DNA from: Silene conica
Lineage: Eukaryota > Streptophyta > Magnoliopsida > Caryophyllales > Caryophyllaceae
Length of the DNA stretch: 64,000 nucleotides
NCBI GenBank assembly: GCA_029255685.2
Contig: CM055312.2
Span: forward strand, 19,554,649 to 19,618,648
Direction of reading: 5' to 3'
The translations under genes were made by a program, and so were the position numbers. Positions within the stretch are counted from its first letter, which is position 1. Each line of letters opens with the position of its first letter. Below the pieces are notes generated by a model, which made no database searches, was not told the origin of the DNA, and worked only from the letters and a program-made list of their open reading frames with translations. This document shows positions 11,688 through 24,573 of this stretch, in pieces.

Positions 11688-12134
11688 TTGTGATTTAGGG
11701 AAAACAAAAAGGACAACTTTCATAACACTCAGTGGGAGGCGTATTAGTATGAGTATCAGAGTCGGAATCAGATGAGTCGGGAGCCGTGGCTTCGTAATGA
11801 GAATTAGATGGAATAATTTGGTCCTCAGACTCGTCACCATCACTATTATACCATAACCAAGTTTGACGCTTTGAAGAAGTCTAGGTTGAACTCGCTTGCT
11901 TAGGCGGGAATAACTCATGTGGTAGTAGCAGTTGTGGTGACACTATTACCGGCTTATCAGTATCAGAGTCAGAATTAGATAACTCAGCGAAAGCGATTTC
12001 GTAATTAAATTCAGATGTATTAGACTCGTTGTCAGACTCGTCACTACTGTACCAAAACCAAGTGAGTTTCTTTCTTTAATTTCTGTATACTGGAGTAACA
12101 TGGATTGTTGTCTTATATGATCTAACCCATAATC
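11688..12134 (-). pseudogene. acidic duplicated ORF relic inside element A
   Basis: One minus-strand frame reads through about 145 codons with two stops (TAA near 12080, TAG near 11885). It contains two related blocks: KLTWFWYSSDESDNESNT followed by SNSDSDTD, and RQTWLWYNSDGDESEDQ followby SSDSDSDTHT. The shared W-W-YxSD-DES pattern and Asp/Ser richness look like protein-level conservation. I do not recognise the family. It may be the remnant of a gene carried by element A. Confidence 0.35.
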
Positions 12135-12289
12135 TACATTACCAATTACCATATATAAGTAAAAACTAAACCTTAATATGAATATGAATGGTATGGATTA
12201 TGAATTTATGACAAGATGTGATGGAAACAATATCCTACAGGAATGAATTATCCTATTATTTCAGTTGTGAGTTGTGAATTCATATTTGT

Positions 12290-12567
12290 AAGGTCCGGGT
12301 TTCACAAATTAAGGTCTAAGATTCACGAAATAAGAAATTATACATTTCGTGAGTAAACAAACATTTTATGTCCAAGTTTCATGAAATAAGGTCTCAGTTT
12401 CACAAATTAAGGTCTAAGATTCACGAAATAAGAAATTAAACATTTCGTGAGTAAACAAACATTTTAAGTCCAAGATTCACGAAATAAGGTCCCAATTTCA
12501 AAAATTAAAGTCCAAGATTCATGAAATAAGATATTAAACATTTCGTGAATAAAGAAATATTTTAAGT
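12290..12567. repeat. 98-bp satellite of element A, left remnant
   Basis: About three units of the array continue after the LTR insertion at 24574. Each unit holds TTTCACGAAATAAGGT, TTTCACAAATTAAGGT, ATTCACGAAATAAGAAATTA and CATTTCGTGAGTAAACAAAC. Confidence 0.85.
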
Positions 12568-12870
12568 CCAAGTGTAACACCCCCATTTATTTAAGAGCCT
12601 TTAGCAAGACATTCTCAAATAAATAACACTGTTACCATCCCGGAATATCCGAGGTAGTGAATAACAAGGTAAACAAACCAAAGGTAATTTATATAAATAC
12701 TGATTAAATTTGAACTTGATATTACAACAATTACGAGTTCCAAACTTGATAAAATGAAAGTACAACTGACGATATCTAAATGTGATCTAACTCTAAGTAG
12801 GTCCATGCCATGTCTCTCTCCATGCCCAAGCTCCTGGTCCATCTGTCACTGACCTGTAAAATCTACTCCC

Positions 12871-14308
12871 TGTTGGAAACTAAGTTCCCTTATTTTATAC
12901 TCAAATCTAATGTGAGTTTAATTTATTTAAGTTTAGTCATAAAACTTAATTAGATCTTATGCATGCATGATGATATCATAAGATGTGATAGTCCTTACAT
13001 TGGTTTTAGAAGGTTTATACTCAATAATCACCTATTATATGAGTCTTCAAACCACCGAAATACCCTTAAACGATCTAAGAAAAATCGTCTCCAAAAGATG
13101 CGTATCAAGGACCCGATCTCAAACTAATACTAATTTTGTTACTAGAAAATTAGTATAAGTATACTAGAAATAATAATAATATTACTCTTAATATTATTAG
13201 TATGGAAATAATTATTTCCTTAGTAAAAACTATTTTAGCTAAGGAGTTATGAGAATGAGGTTGTAGTATGAAAGTGCTTGTAGAATGAGAGAGTAAGCAT
13301 CTAACATCAAGTAGTATTGTAGTGTGTGGAGTAGTGTATTTATAGAGCAAAATGGTCTTGTTAGCCATATGGTATGGCCGGCCAAATCAAGCCATGCATA
13401 CCCTATGCATGCTCTCTTTTCTCTTACACAAAAGTAAGGATTATTCCTTACATATGCTTTGTGTATGACACACTCTATCACTTTGTTAATTCATAGAAGC
13501 AACAAGAGCACAAAGCTCTTGCTTTGGCCGGCCAAGACATCAACCAAGAGAAGCCAATGCATGGCTCACTTACACTTACATAAAGCATCAAATATGCCTT
13601 ACACTCTTACACATCTACTTACACACTCAATCATTTTGTACACACACAATCTCATGTGCATCCTCCAATTTCACGGTTCAAATGGTCTTATTATAGACCC
13701 ATTTTTATCTTTGTCAATTGTGTTAATTTGTAACATGTCACACATGTCTCATAACACTTGACCCAATTTGTTAATTGTGCAATTTTAACTATTAAAATTC
13801 ATAATTTACAAATTTATTACATTTAAATATTCACACTAATAATTTCGAAAATATTATTGTACAAAAATGTAATGTCATAATTTAATTACAACTCTTTGTA
13901 ATTTTATGATCAACCGTTTTCACTCTCAATTTAATCGTTTCTTAAACGAATAAACAAAACCGAGTAATAAAAACAATTTTATTACTACGACTTTAATTAT
14001 TATTATAATCCCATTATAAAAATATTCGTCATATAATATTATTTCCAAAATTTCCAGTTATTAATTAATTTGTATCCAATACAATATTAATTAATTATTC
14101 CATTGAGACGGAATTCCCTAAAGATATGACCTTAAGGGATCAACTGATCACCACCATCATATGACGATAATGTCAAACTCTAGACAGCCAATCATTATCG
14201 ATAAATGTTGATCAGTTGACTTTAAAAGACTAACACTCCCAGTTGTGTTTCATTTAAATGAGTTTTAATTACGTCAACACACTATTGTCGAGGACACTTC
14301 CTCCAACA
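12871..14308 (-). repeat. 3' LTR of the gag-only Copia element
   Basis: It is 1,438 bp, the same length as its partner. Differences from the partner cluster in the outer 150 bp (about nine substitutions and two indels), against only a handful elsewhere. GGCCGGCCAA occurs twice. ORFs seen in both LTR copies here are mirrored chance frames. Confidence 0.9.
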
Positions 14309-17300
14309 ATCTCCCACTTGTCCGAGACAAGTGTGTGTTAGCAATTCTCTTGCCCTATTACTATCTCCCACTCAATGCATGGCGTCCTCTCAGGTCGTGC
14401 CGGCAATTGATTAAAATCTAGAGTGGTTTATCTCGATCTGGAGTTATAACTACTGACCGGAATTATCTACCATAGATACCTTCCGAGCGTGGCCACGCAT
14501 TTCTAGTTATTATTCTCCTCGAGTGGCCTAGAGATATTTCTCAACCCTGACAAGGGGTGGACAATTCCTAATCGACTTATTCCTTCCGGCTGGCCATAGT
14601 CCATCATAACCCAAAATATGTCCTTATAAACCCCAGTTACGAAGGTGTTAGGACATAAATCAAAGTTAATCTGAAAACTATGCCACCTCAGAGAACAGTC
14701 ATTAGTCCAAGAACTGACTCATGTGAAACACGATAGATGCTCCCGCCACGACCAGGCAGTCTTTCAATAAGAGTACGCCAGAGCTCTATCAGCGGTCATT
14801 AGCCCGGCAAATGTATCTTAACATGTCTATGCCTAGGTGATCGATTAGTCATCTCGTATGACTCTATGGCAATTGAACTCGCCATCAATCGCATCACACA
14901 TCCGGTTGCATTGAGATGTCACCTCACTTAAGCAACTAGGGGCGAGGTCATGATAATTCAATTCACTTTAATGGGGTTCAATATGGTCTTACCATCCCAT
15001 TTGAATTTTACTTGACCTTTCGTGAGTTATAAATAACTCAAACAATTAGTGGATTACACCATCCAGGTGGTCAACCTTTGAACACCATTTAATTTACAAT
15101 CAGCTTTAGGGTCTCTCGTTTACATCCCTTAAAATTGTAATTATCTCCATTTTGAGTAAACCAGGTTAACCACGGTTCGTGCGATCGTTCACTTTGCGGA
15201 TCATATCCACACATTGATCTTTCCTCTGAAAGAGACAAGTCATTCTCATGACTAGCGAATAAGATTATGTGCATTGTGTAACTCCCAGCCACAGTAATGC
15301 CTTTACATAATTTATGAACTTACACATTTTGTAGAATCTTGTGATGACCATGTAGTTAAAATACAAGTCATTGAGATGCATAGTCAATGAATGTAAGCAA
15401 AAGATTATCTCAAATCTTTGCTTGGTTTCTTGGAACTTGAGTCGTTGCAAACCTTTTACCATACGACTAAGTTATCTTCCAAAATCTTGAATTTTTCTTT
15501 CATCTTCATTGGAGAATACTTTGACAATTTACCAAGGTTTAATCATTGGTTTAACACCTGCTCCAAGGGGTTGTCCTGCAAGCGGTGCGCATCCACTTTA
15601 CACGATTATACTAATGGCGGAAACATTAGTGATTTAAACGTGCAAACAATAGTACTTAAGGTTCGATAAATTTCCATGATCCCATCATGGTTATACTATC
15701 TTCATCTCTATGAACAACCTTAATACTTTATAAACAAGACGTCTTTTATAATCTTAACCAAACATCCCATGTTTAATTAGATTTAATTCATATCAATATG
15801 TTATCTAGAACCAAAAACTCGTGTACCTCTCATGAGTATCAATGCTTCATTCCAAACGAGCAATGAGTTGTTTTAGATAACGTTTACTCCCACTAAACTC
15901 TTGTTCTTGCCTGATTCTGAAGATCCCGAAGTCATACCCATGACTCAATAGCCTCAAATCCTGGAGCGAGAACTCCCACTGAACTTTACATTTAACCGTA
16001 AATCATAAAGCTCCCACTCAATTCAATGTTCCTTAACATATAATGAATTGAAATGGTTGGGACTTCAACCATATGTGCTAATAGTCACATCCTTTTCAAA
16101 TACCCTTTTGAAAAGTGGTTATTGAGTTTACTGAATTCATTCTCAATGAATTACTTTACTACTTTCAACAAAGTTACCCTTAACTTTGTAGACTGTAGAC
16201 ATCCACATGTCTGCTTATGCTTCTCTCAACAAATCTCATTTATTAGCATGTATATCTTATAAATTTCATGGTCTTTAGAATTTGCATTGACACATTTAGA
16301 TCACCATCTAAATCCAAGAACCCTTTCTTGAGCCTTTGCAAAATCTTTTGAATAATTTTCTTCGAGTGTCCTCCCGTAGTTTCCATAAGAGTTTTTTTCT
16401 TATGGTATACAATTTCTGTGTGTAGGAACTTTCAGTTCCCCACATTTATCTTATCTTGTACTGTACGAGGACTATATCATGGATCTTATCCATGTATAGA
16501 ATTTTTCCTTACAAACTTCAAGAATTTATCCTTGAAGTATCCTCCAGGGCCGGGGCCGTTGGTATATAAGGCGTAGATTTTTACCAAACCGTAGATCTTA
16601 TCCACAACCTTTGGGTTTATCCACAACTTTTGGGATGATAAGGCTTAGAATCTTATCCACAGCCTAATCTACCTTTTACAACCATAAGGTGTAGATTGCT
16701 CTTGGGATATAAGGCGTAGATCTTATCTACAACCTTTGGGCTTATCCACAACTTTTGGGATGACAAGGCGTAGAATCTTATTTACAGCCTAATCTACCTT
16801 TTACAACCATAAGGTGTAGATTTTCTTAAATCGTATATCCCATCCACAACTTAATCTTCCTTCTTATCTTTCACATAACCAAAACACAATAAATCCTACT
16901 ATTCACTAATAGATCACATCCATTGTGCTTGTCAAAATCATATGCTATTTGTGGACTTTTCAAATTTCTCCCACTCTATCTTTGTAATAATAATCCCATT
17001 TTATCACCAAAGATAGCCACTAAGGCCACAAGCAATGACTTTGATGTTGGTTTGTGTACCCTTATGATTTATTACTGGAAAATATTCTATTTAAGCTTAG
17101 ATAGTTTAGAATGGTTGATAACTTTTTCTCTTTAATTAAGTTCTAAACTTAATTTGATTTTGATTTGAATTAAGTATCCTATACTTATTCCATCTCAATG
17201 GTCATACATTGAATTGTCATAATCAATTCTATTTTATGTTTAAGATTTGCAAGTGTATGTTAAACTAATCAAGAACATAATTATAAACCGATAGTGACTC

Positions 17301-17593
17301 GGGTTGAAAACCAAGTCACTATATTATCCAAAATACAACATATTGTTCAAGGATTTCCCCTTTCCTTGTCCAACAAGGAAACAAAACATAGGTTTTAATT
17401 GTTCATACAACACTTGAAATATTAGCAAAATAAGCGGAAAAACAAAGCTCCTTGATCATCCCGAGTGGAGCTACTCTTAGTTCCCTTGATCCATCAAGCT
17501 TGTTTCTCTTTTCCCTTATCTTTGCTTTCATGCCCTAATTCAAGTAAGAAGAGCATTCACATCACAACTTGTATCATGATACATTAGTTGAGA
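14309..17593 (-). other. non-coding 3' interior of the gag-only Copia element
   Basis: It starts with the polypurine tract (minus CAAGTGGGAGA at 14319-14309). About 3.3 kb follows without any pol frame that I can read. Many ACTCCCACT-type words recur. It holds a two-copy tandem repeat of about 140 bp at 16560-16840 built from GGCGTAGATCTTATC, TTATCCACAACTTTTGGGAT and TACCTTTTACAACCATAAGG. Confidence 0.6.
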
Positions 17594-18502
17594 TTAACAT
17601 AAAATCGGGATAGTTATCGTACTAACTGGAAGAATCTTCCCAGCTTTGAGATCGCTGAGATACTTGGAACAATTCCTCTTCCAATGTCCTTTGCCATTGC
17701 AGTAAAAGCATTTGGCCCCTTGATGAGGGCTTTTCTTGGATTTGGAGGTGCTTGCCTCAGAAGACACTTTCTTTGAACCTTTGGAAGGTTGCTTCCCCTT
17801 TGCCTTACCCTTCCTTTTGAACTTTCCTTTGCTCTTAACATTAATGTTGAGCACATCCTTAGGGGTACTAACATTTAGTCCCATATCCCTTTCAGCTTGC
17901 ACGATCATATTGTGCAATTCATCGAGAGAGATGTCTTGGTTTCTCATGTTGAAATTCACCCGGAATTGTACATAAGTTTTCACCTTAGACAAGGAGTGGA
18001 GGATTCTATCAATCACAAGTTCCTTAGGAATGTCCACTTGATTCATCCTTAGGGTTTCTACATGCTCAATTAACTTGAGCACATGTGGGCTAGCCTTTTG
18101 CCCCTCCTTAAGGTTGAGATCAAAGAAGGCCAATGCCGCCTCGTATTGGACAATTCTCGAAGCCTTTGAGAACATTGTCACAAGCCTGGAGTAGATCTCA
18201 TAGGCCGTGCCAATCTTTATGGCACTCCTTTGGAGTTCCGGCTCCATCGAGAAGATCAAAACATTTTTGATTGCCGCAGACTCCTTCTGATAAGTATCAT
18301 AGGGTCGTCTTGCTGCGGCGGTGGCATTTTCTGCAGGTTCAGGAGGTGATTCTTCAATGAGGAATTCGGTCTTACCGTCTCCCTCTGCCGCCAACAACAG
18401 TTTGGCATCCCAATCGGCAAAGTTTGCCCCATTCTTTTCTAGCTTACAACGATCCATGAAGGAACGTAACCATGAATTGTTCGTAGTAGTGGAAGTAGCC
18501 AT
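17594..18502 (-). CDS. Copia gag (nucleocapsid/capsid precursor)
   Basis: An intact ORF of 302 residues starts MATSTTTNNSWLRSF. The capsid-like UBN2-type region shows F-DW-AKLLLAAEGD, 'YDTYQKESAAIKNVLIFSM', YEIYSRLVTMF and EALAFFDLNLKEG. A basic linker (KGKFKRKGKAKGKQ) leads to a CCHC zinc knuckle CFYCNGKGHWKRNC at about residues 268-281. Gag packages the element's RNA into virus-like particles. The ORF stays open while no pol exists, which argues that the element spreads with its own gag and borrowed enzymes. It closes about 15 residues after the knuckle, where protease would normally begin. Confidence 0.9.
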   Translation of the reverse strand: MATSTTTNNSWLRSFMDRCKLEKNGANFADWDAKLLLAAEGDGKTEFLIEESPPEPAENATAAARRPYDTYQKESAAIKNVLIFSMEPELQRSAIKIGTAYEIYSRLVTMFSKASRIVQYEAALAFFDLNLKEGQKASPHVLKLIEHVETLRMNQVDIPKELVIDRILHSLSKVKTYVQFRVNFNMRNQDISLDELHNMIVQAERDMGLNVSTPKDVLNINVKSKGKFKRKGKAKGKQPSKGSKKVSSEASTSKSKKSPHQGAKCFYCNGKGHWKRNCSKYLSDLKAGKILPVSTITIPILC

Positions 18503-20997
18503 GATTGATATTGATACGAAGACTACAAAATTTTAAACATATGAAGAAATTAAATGCTAATCGTTTTAATTTTCATTTTAACTTGTAAACATATTTACTA
18601 AGTTGATGCATCTATAAAATGACCTCTATCCAATTTTATAAATGATTCCAAGACCCAAACCCATACTATCGAAATCGTGAACCACTGGAACTCCGACCCA
18701 ACAATATGGTTTGGTGGGTTAAAATGAACCGGTTCTACCCTAGAACTCTTGGTTGATGACAAATCATAATTTATACATCTTAGCCCGGAACACATTGATC
18801 ACTGGTCCTCTACACTTCCGTTGAGTACAAACCAAATTTCAAATGCATCGGGATGCGATCCGCCCACTGGACTGAATCCATCCCATCGCCCCACTTATCC
18901 TACGTAATGGGGTTCGTACTGCCCACTGGACTAGCACCACCCCACGAAATAGAAGCTCATGGGTTCTACTATTTGGTAAGGCTAATCCTCAATTGTTTTT
19001 GTTTAATATAGAGGTCTTGTCAATTTATTATCCATCTCCTTTAAGCGAATTAAATTGGTGAACTCAATAATTATAATTGACACGGTCGTTATTAACGATG
19101 TAAACTAGTATGCATGTTTATGGCGATTTGGCTATGCATGCAAACATATTAAAATGCAAAAATAAAAGCAATAAAGCAATAAAATCCTAGTATGGCCTTC
19201 CTAGTAATAGTAAAAACTAATTAACTATTACAAATTCGGAAACCAATTCCTTGGTCCCTTGAACTTCATTGGCACGCCATCCAAGAAAACACCGTCTTGT
19301 CGGAACTCCTTTCCGTATGGCACCGTCTTTTGGATCTTCGGAATTACAATAAAATAATACAACTATTCTATTGTAAAACTGAAAATTTAAATTACAAACC
19401 CGTGATACGAGATCACATAAATTACAACCGAATCAATATTCTCTTTCATTACGGGTAATATTGATTAAAACTAAGGCCATACTAAGAAAAATTACATAAT
19501 TCCAAATTATATAAATAACATTCAAAATATGACATTCATATTAAATAAATTGCAATAATAAAATATGTATGCACATGCTCAATTTTTAATGCCAAATCGC
19601 CTTATGGGAGCAAATATCTCATATTTGTTTACGGTTTTTACGGATATGCGCGATTTTAACTATTAAAATCATCAAAATTACATAAATCTCATTTATGTCC
19701 AAGTTAATCATCCTAACTCACTTTAGGAATCAATGTTTAGTCTGTACTAATATTTGATCATGATCTAACTTGATTTCGCATTATTGTTCATAAATTACTT
19801 GTATTTTCGGGAAAAATAAACAAAATATGGCCAAATGAGTCAATAAAATTCAAAATTTAAAATTCAAAATTTTAAACTTTCTGGAAATTTTCTAAAAATT
19901 CAGAAATTAATAAAATGGTCTTTTGCATATGTTTATGGTTTATTTCTTAAATAAATCATATAAAAGCCGTTTTTATGGTTAAAAATCCGATTTAAATTAT
20001 AAAAACTTGCAATAAATTGCTATAAATTTTTAGTCATGCTAAAATACATATTAGAATCTGAAAATGACCAAAAATTACAGACCATTCTCGAAAATTTTGT
20101 TTTCCGACTCATAATTTACGATTATTAACTAATTAACTCATTAAAAATTAATAATCATAAAAAAAAACAGAAACCTTTTTGATATTCATCCTTTTAGATC
20201 TGATGTTCCTATCATATAAGACATCCATGGTAAAATTTTATGCCATAATATTAAGATTAACTATTTTTAACACAATAAGTCATTATTTAGCCGATTTTAA
20301 CTATTAAAATCATAAATCATGCATCACTTGAGAATAAATTCCCAAAACTTACATACATACTGTAAATATTGCATGTGACATTGTGTAAAGTTTTTATGGC
20401 AAAATTCCAACTATAACTATTAAAGTCGAATTTAAGTCACTATTAATACGATTTTTACTATAAAAATCATTAATCATGCAAAATAAGTCCAATAATTTCG
20501 AAAATTCATACAGGAACTTTGTATATTGCATGTGACTTCTCATAAAATTTTTAAGGTCAAATTCGAAATATAACCTTATATACCCATTTTTACTCATATT
20601 ATGACTATTTATCTCATAAAATTCATAATCCATGCATATTAACTCCATTTCTTACGAAAAATCATATACAATATATTAAATATTCATGTGAGAACATATC
20701 AAAAAATCTCGGCCAGAAACTATTTTTAGCTATTTTTCCCATTAATTGTTGTTTAAAACCGATTTAAACTACAAAATATACAAATAAATATAAAAATGAA
20801 CAATAAAAATCCATAAAATTATTTTTATGTCCTAAAACCATTTTAGAATCAGAAACTTTAACATGCAAAATTATTTTGTGATTTATCATAATAAATACAA
20901 AATATTTCGAAAATTCGAAATATATATGTTAAACCGATTTTAACATAAATCATGAATCCGATCATGCATGCAACAACCGTAATGCTCTGATACCAAT
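18503..20997 (-). other. 5' leader of the gag-only Copia element, with primer site
   Basis: About 2.5 kb of AT-rich leader lies between LTR and gag. The tRNA-Met primer site is at 20984-20995, two bases from the LTR end. At 18840-18960 a GC-richer block repeats CCCACTGGACT twice. I see no ORF of note. Repeated words ATTTTAACTATTAAAATCAT occur near 19655, 20290 and 20450. Confidence 0.7.
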
Positions 20998-22435
20998 TGT
21001 TGGAAACTAGGTTCCTTATTTTATACTCAAATCTAATATGAGTTTTGTTTCTTTAAGTTTAGGTCATAAAACTTAAATGGATCTTATGCATGAATGATGA
21101 TATCATAAGATGTGATAGTCCTTACATTGGTTTTAGAAGCTTTATACTCAATAATCACCTATTATATGAGTCTTCAAACCACCGAAATACCCTTAAACGA
21201 TCTAAGAAAAATCGTCTCCAAAAGATGCGTATCAAGGACCCGATCTCAAACTAATACTAATTTTGTTACTAGAAAATTAGTATAAGTATACTAGAAATAA
21301 TAATAATATTACTCTTAATATTATTAGTATGGAAATAATTATTTCCTTAGTAAAAACTATTTTAGCTAAGGAGTTATGAGAATGAGGTTGTAGTATGAAA
21401 GTGCTTGTAGAATGAGAGAGTAAGCATCTAACATCAAGTAGTATTGTAGTGTGTGGAGTAGTGTATTTATAGAGCAAAATGGTCTTGTTAGCCATATGGT
21501 ATGGCCGGCCAAATCAAGCCATGCATACCCTATGCATGCTCTCTTTTCTCTTACACAAAAGTAAGGATTATTCCTTACATATGCTTTGTGTATGACACAC
21601 TCTATCACTTTGTTAATTCATAGAAGCAACAAGAGCACAAAGCTCTTGCTTTGGCCGGCCAAGACATCAACCAAGAGAAGCCAATGCATGGCTCACTTAC
21701 ACTTACATAAAGCATCAAATATGCCTTACACTCTTACACATCTACTTACACACTCAATCATTTTGTACACACACAATCTCATGTGCATCCTCCAATTTCA
21801 CGGTTCAAATGGTCTTATTATAGACCCATTTTTATCTTTGTCAATTGTGTTAATTTGTAACATGTCACACATGTCTCATAACACATGACCCAATTTGTTA
21901 ATTGTGCAATTTTAACTATTAAAATTCATAATTTACAAATTTATTACATTTAAATATTCACACTAATAATTTCGAAAATATTATTGTACAAAAATGTAAT
22001 GTCATAATTTAATTACAACTCTTTGTAATTTTATGATCAACCGTGTTCATTCTCAATTTAATCGTTTCTTAAACGAATAAACAAAACCGAGTAATAAAAA
22101 CAATTTTATTACTATGACTTTAATTATTATTATAATCCCATTATAAAAATATTCGTCATATAATATTATTTCCAAAATTTCCAGTTATTAATTAATTTGT
22201 ATCCAATACAATATTAATTAATTATTCCATTGAGACGGAATTCCCTAAAGATATGACCTTAAGGGATCAACTGATCACCACCATCATATGACGATAATGT
22301 CAAACTCTAGACAGCCAATCATTATCGATAAATGTTGATCAGTTGACTTTAAAAGAGTAACACTCCCAGTTGTGTTTCATTTAAATGAGTTTTAATTACG
22401 TCAACACACTATTGTCGAGGACACTTCCTCCAACA
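20998..22435 (-). repeat. 5' LTR of the gag-only Copia element
   Basis: The partner of 12871-14308. It is bounded by the primer site on the left and the TSD CTCCC on the right. Confidence 0.9.
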
Positions 22436-23283
22436 CTCCCCATTCCGGATCATCGTAGGTGTACACGAATACACAGGGTCAACCGCGAGGTTGAGTAGAA
22501 AGATAAATAAGACAACAACATAAAATACTCCGCACCGATCCAACGCCAAATATACTCCGCACCGATCCAACACCAAGTAAACTCCGCACCGATCCAACGC
22601 CAAATATACTCCGCACCGATCCAACACCAAATAAACTCCGCACCGATCACAAGACCCTATATACTCCACACCATATCACAGACCCTTTATCTCCGCACCA
22701 AACACAGACCCTTTATCTTCGCACCAATCACAGACCCTTTATCTCCGCACCAATCACAGACCCTTTATGTTCACATCGTATTATATCACAGAATAATATA
22801 GATAACACTATATACGATCACATGATATTATATCACAAACATGCTTAAAACAAATAAGAACAGTTTACACTTCGTCATATACCAGTATTTCCCCTACCTC
22901 GAATAGCAGAATTGTAGGTACGTCCAAGCTCGTTAGAAGTGTTCCACACGAAAACTTGCTACCTAACACGTATATGTAACGAATTAACATCCTTCCTGAA
23001 ACCCCATAACAACCTATACTTACTATAATTAGAAACCTTCCATAAGCGGAAAGTTTCCATAAATAGAAACTTTCCCAATATAGTAACTTCCAAAAATAGA
23101 AGCTCCCATAACTTAAAAATTCCCGACTCAAAACTTCAACTATCCCAAACACGATAACGACTTTATCAACGATAGAAGAAAAATAGTAACTCTAAATAAG
23201 ATAACGATAACATAATTAACAACAATAATAATACTAACATTACTACAAAAATACTAATAATACTAATTATAATATTAACAATC

Positions 23284-23319
<36 letters not shown>

Positions 23320-24573
23320 TTAATAATAATACTAGTACTACACGGCCAAAAACAAACTAACAACATGTATAATAATAATAATAATAATACATAGTCAAAG
23401 ATCAACAACAACATATAATAATAATAATAGTAATGTATAATAATAATGTAATCATTACAATAAGACAAAAGAGCAATATTAGCAAACAATCTCACGCAGC
23501 AACCCCACGTCTTTCGTATACGCAGAAACGAAACGGATAACCACCACCCCATGGCCAACAGCCCAGTTAAACACCATTCCCAACACCAATCTCAACCCCT
23601 GACGTCACCAGTGGCACCACTAGGCTCGCCTCTGAGCCGCGGTGGTTCCAGTGGTGGAGTCACTGGCCGTCAAACACCAACTACGACGCCCAAACTACCG
23701 TACAAAACCGACATCCCCACTACTGACTCTGTTTTTCACGTCCTCAACACCTACAACGGAACCTTTCATAACACTGTCACTAAACCTCACGAACCACCGA
23801 GACAACAACCACCCTAACACCCTAACTACCGCCTATCTAAAAACCTCATAACCCAGACCTAACGTACCCAGTGGCTTATTCGAATTAAGACACAAAAATA
23901 CTCGATCAAATACGGTTCTGAAAATGCATTGAGAAAATTTCTGACACGACAACAAAACAGCCACAGACGGTGGTTAACGGTGGTCAAAGACGTCTATACT
24001 ATGGTCCATACACGACTATTGAATACCCTAGATCACTATTACGTAGAAATCAGGATCTATGAACATTGTTATACGATTATAAACTGTGAATTAAAACGAT
24101 TGAATACAGCGAAAACATGGAAAAACGACAGAGCTTGGTGAACGTACCCTCTTTATGGTGTAAACGAACCACCGTAGACCACCCCTAAACCACCGTGGAC
24201 CCCTTCTCCTTACTCCTTGATGTGGCGGCAGCAGAACTATGTGAGGATTGAGAGGTGTTGATGTTAGGGTTAGGTTTTTGAGGTAGGTTTATATATGGTG
24301 GCTGATAGAAATATGTTGTGTTTGTCTTATTTTGAGCGTGTAAGGGGTTGGTGTCGAGTTGGGCTATTCAGTCCAAGGCACGCATCTCGAGGCCCATACC
24401 TCATTAACACGCATAACGATAACTAATTACCCGTTCCCGACACTTATTTAACATACAAATATAATAAACTTATTCGATAAAACAATTATCGAACTTAAAC
24501 GTTCAAAAAAATCTATCAACACGTCAGATTAAATTAAAATAAAACATACTAAATTACGGAGTATTACACCAAG

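Larger units (their letters stand above)
12871..22435 (-). mobile_element. gag-only Copia retrotransposon (TR-GAG type)
   Basis: Two 1,438-bp LTRs (12871-14308 and 20998-22435) begin TGTTGG and end CCAACA, with TSD CTCCC at 12866-12870 and 22436-22440. The orientation is minus. The primer site (complement of initiator tRNA-Met, TGGTATCAGAGC) is at 20995-20984 beside the right LTR, and the polypurine tract CAAGTGGGAGA is beside the left LTR. The only ORF is a gag. The remaining 5.8 kb of interior has no protease, integrase or RT. This matches the plant 'terminal-repeat with GAG domain' class, which needs pol in trans. Confidence 0.9.
12573..24568 (-). mobile_element. solo LTR (Gypsy-like) split by a later insertion
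   Basis: The element starts TGTAATACTC (read on minus from 24568) and ends GGGGGTGTTACA at 12573. The 5-bp TSD CCAAG lies at 12568-12572 and 24569-24573. Without the nested Copia element it is about 2.43 kb, one LTR with no internal region. Its last 300 bp closely match the U5 end of the C family (CTTGCTAAAGGCTC and AAATAAATGGGGGTGTTACA). A (TAA)n stretch lies at 23274-23440. The tandem ACTCCGCACCGATCCAACGC units at 22525-22640 match repeats in the LTRs of D. Confidence 0.85.

Noticed and set aside
13150..13761. ORFs of 72-100 codons repeated at 21277-21888
   Set aside because: They lie within the two LTRs of one Copia element, overlap on both strands and have no recognisable product.
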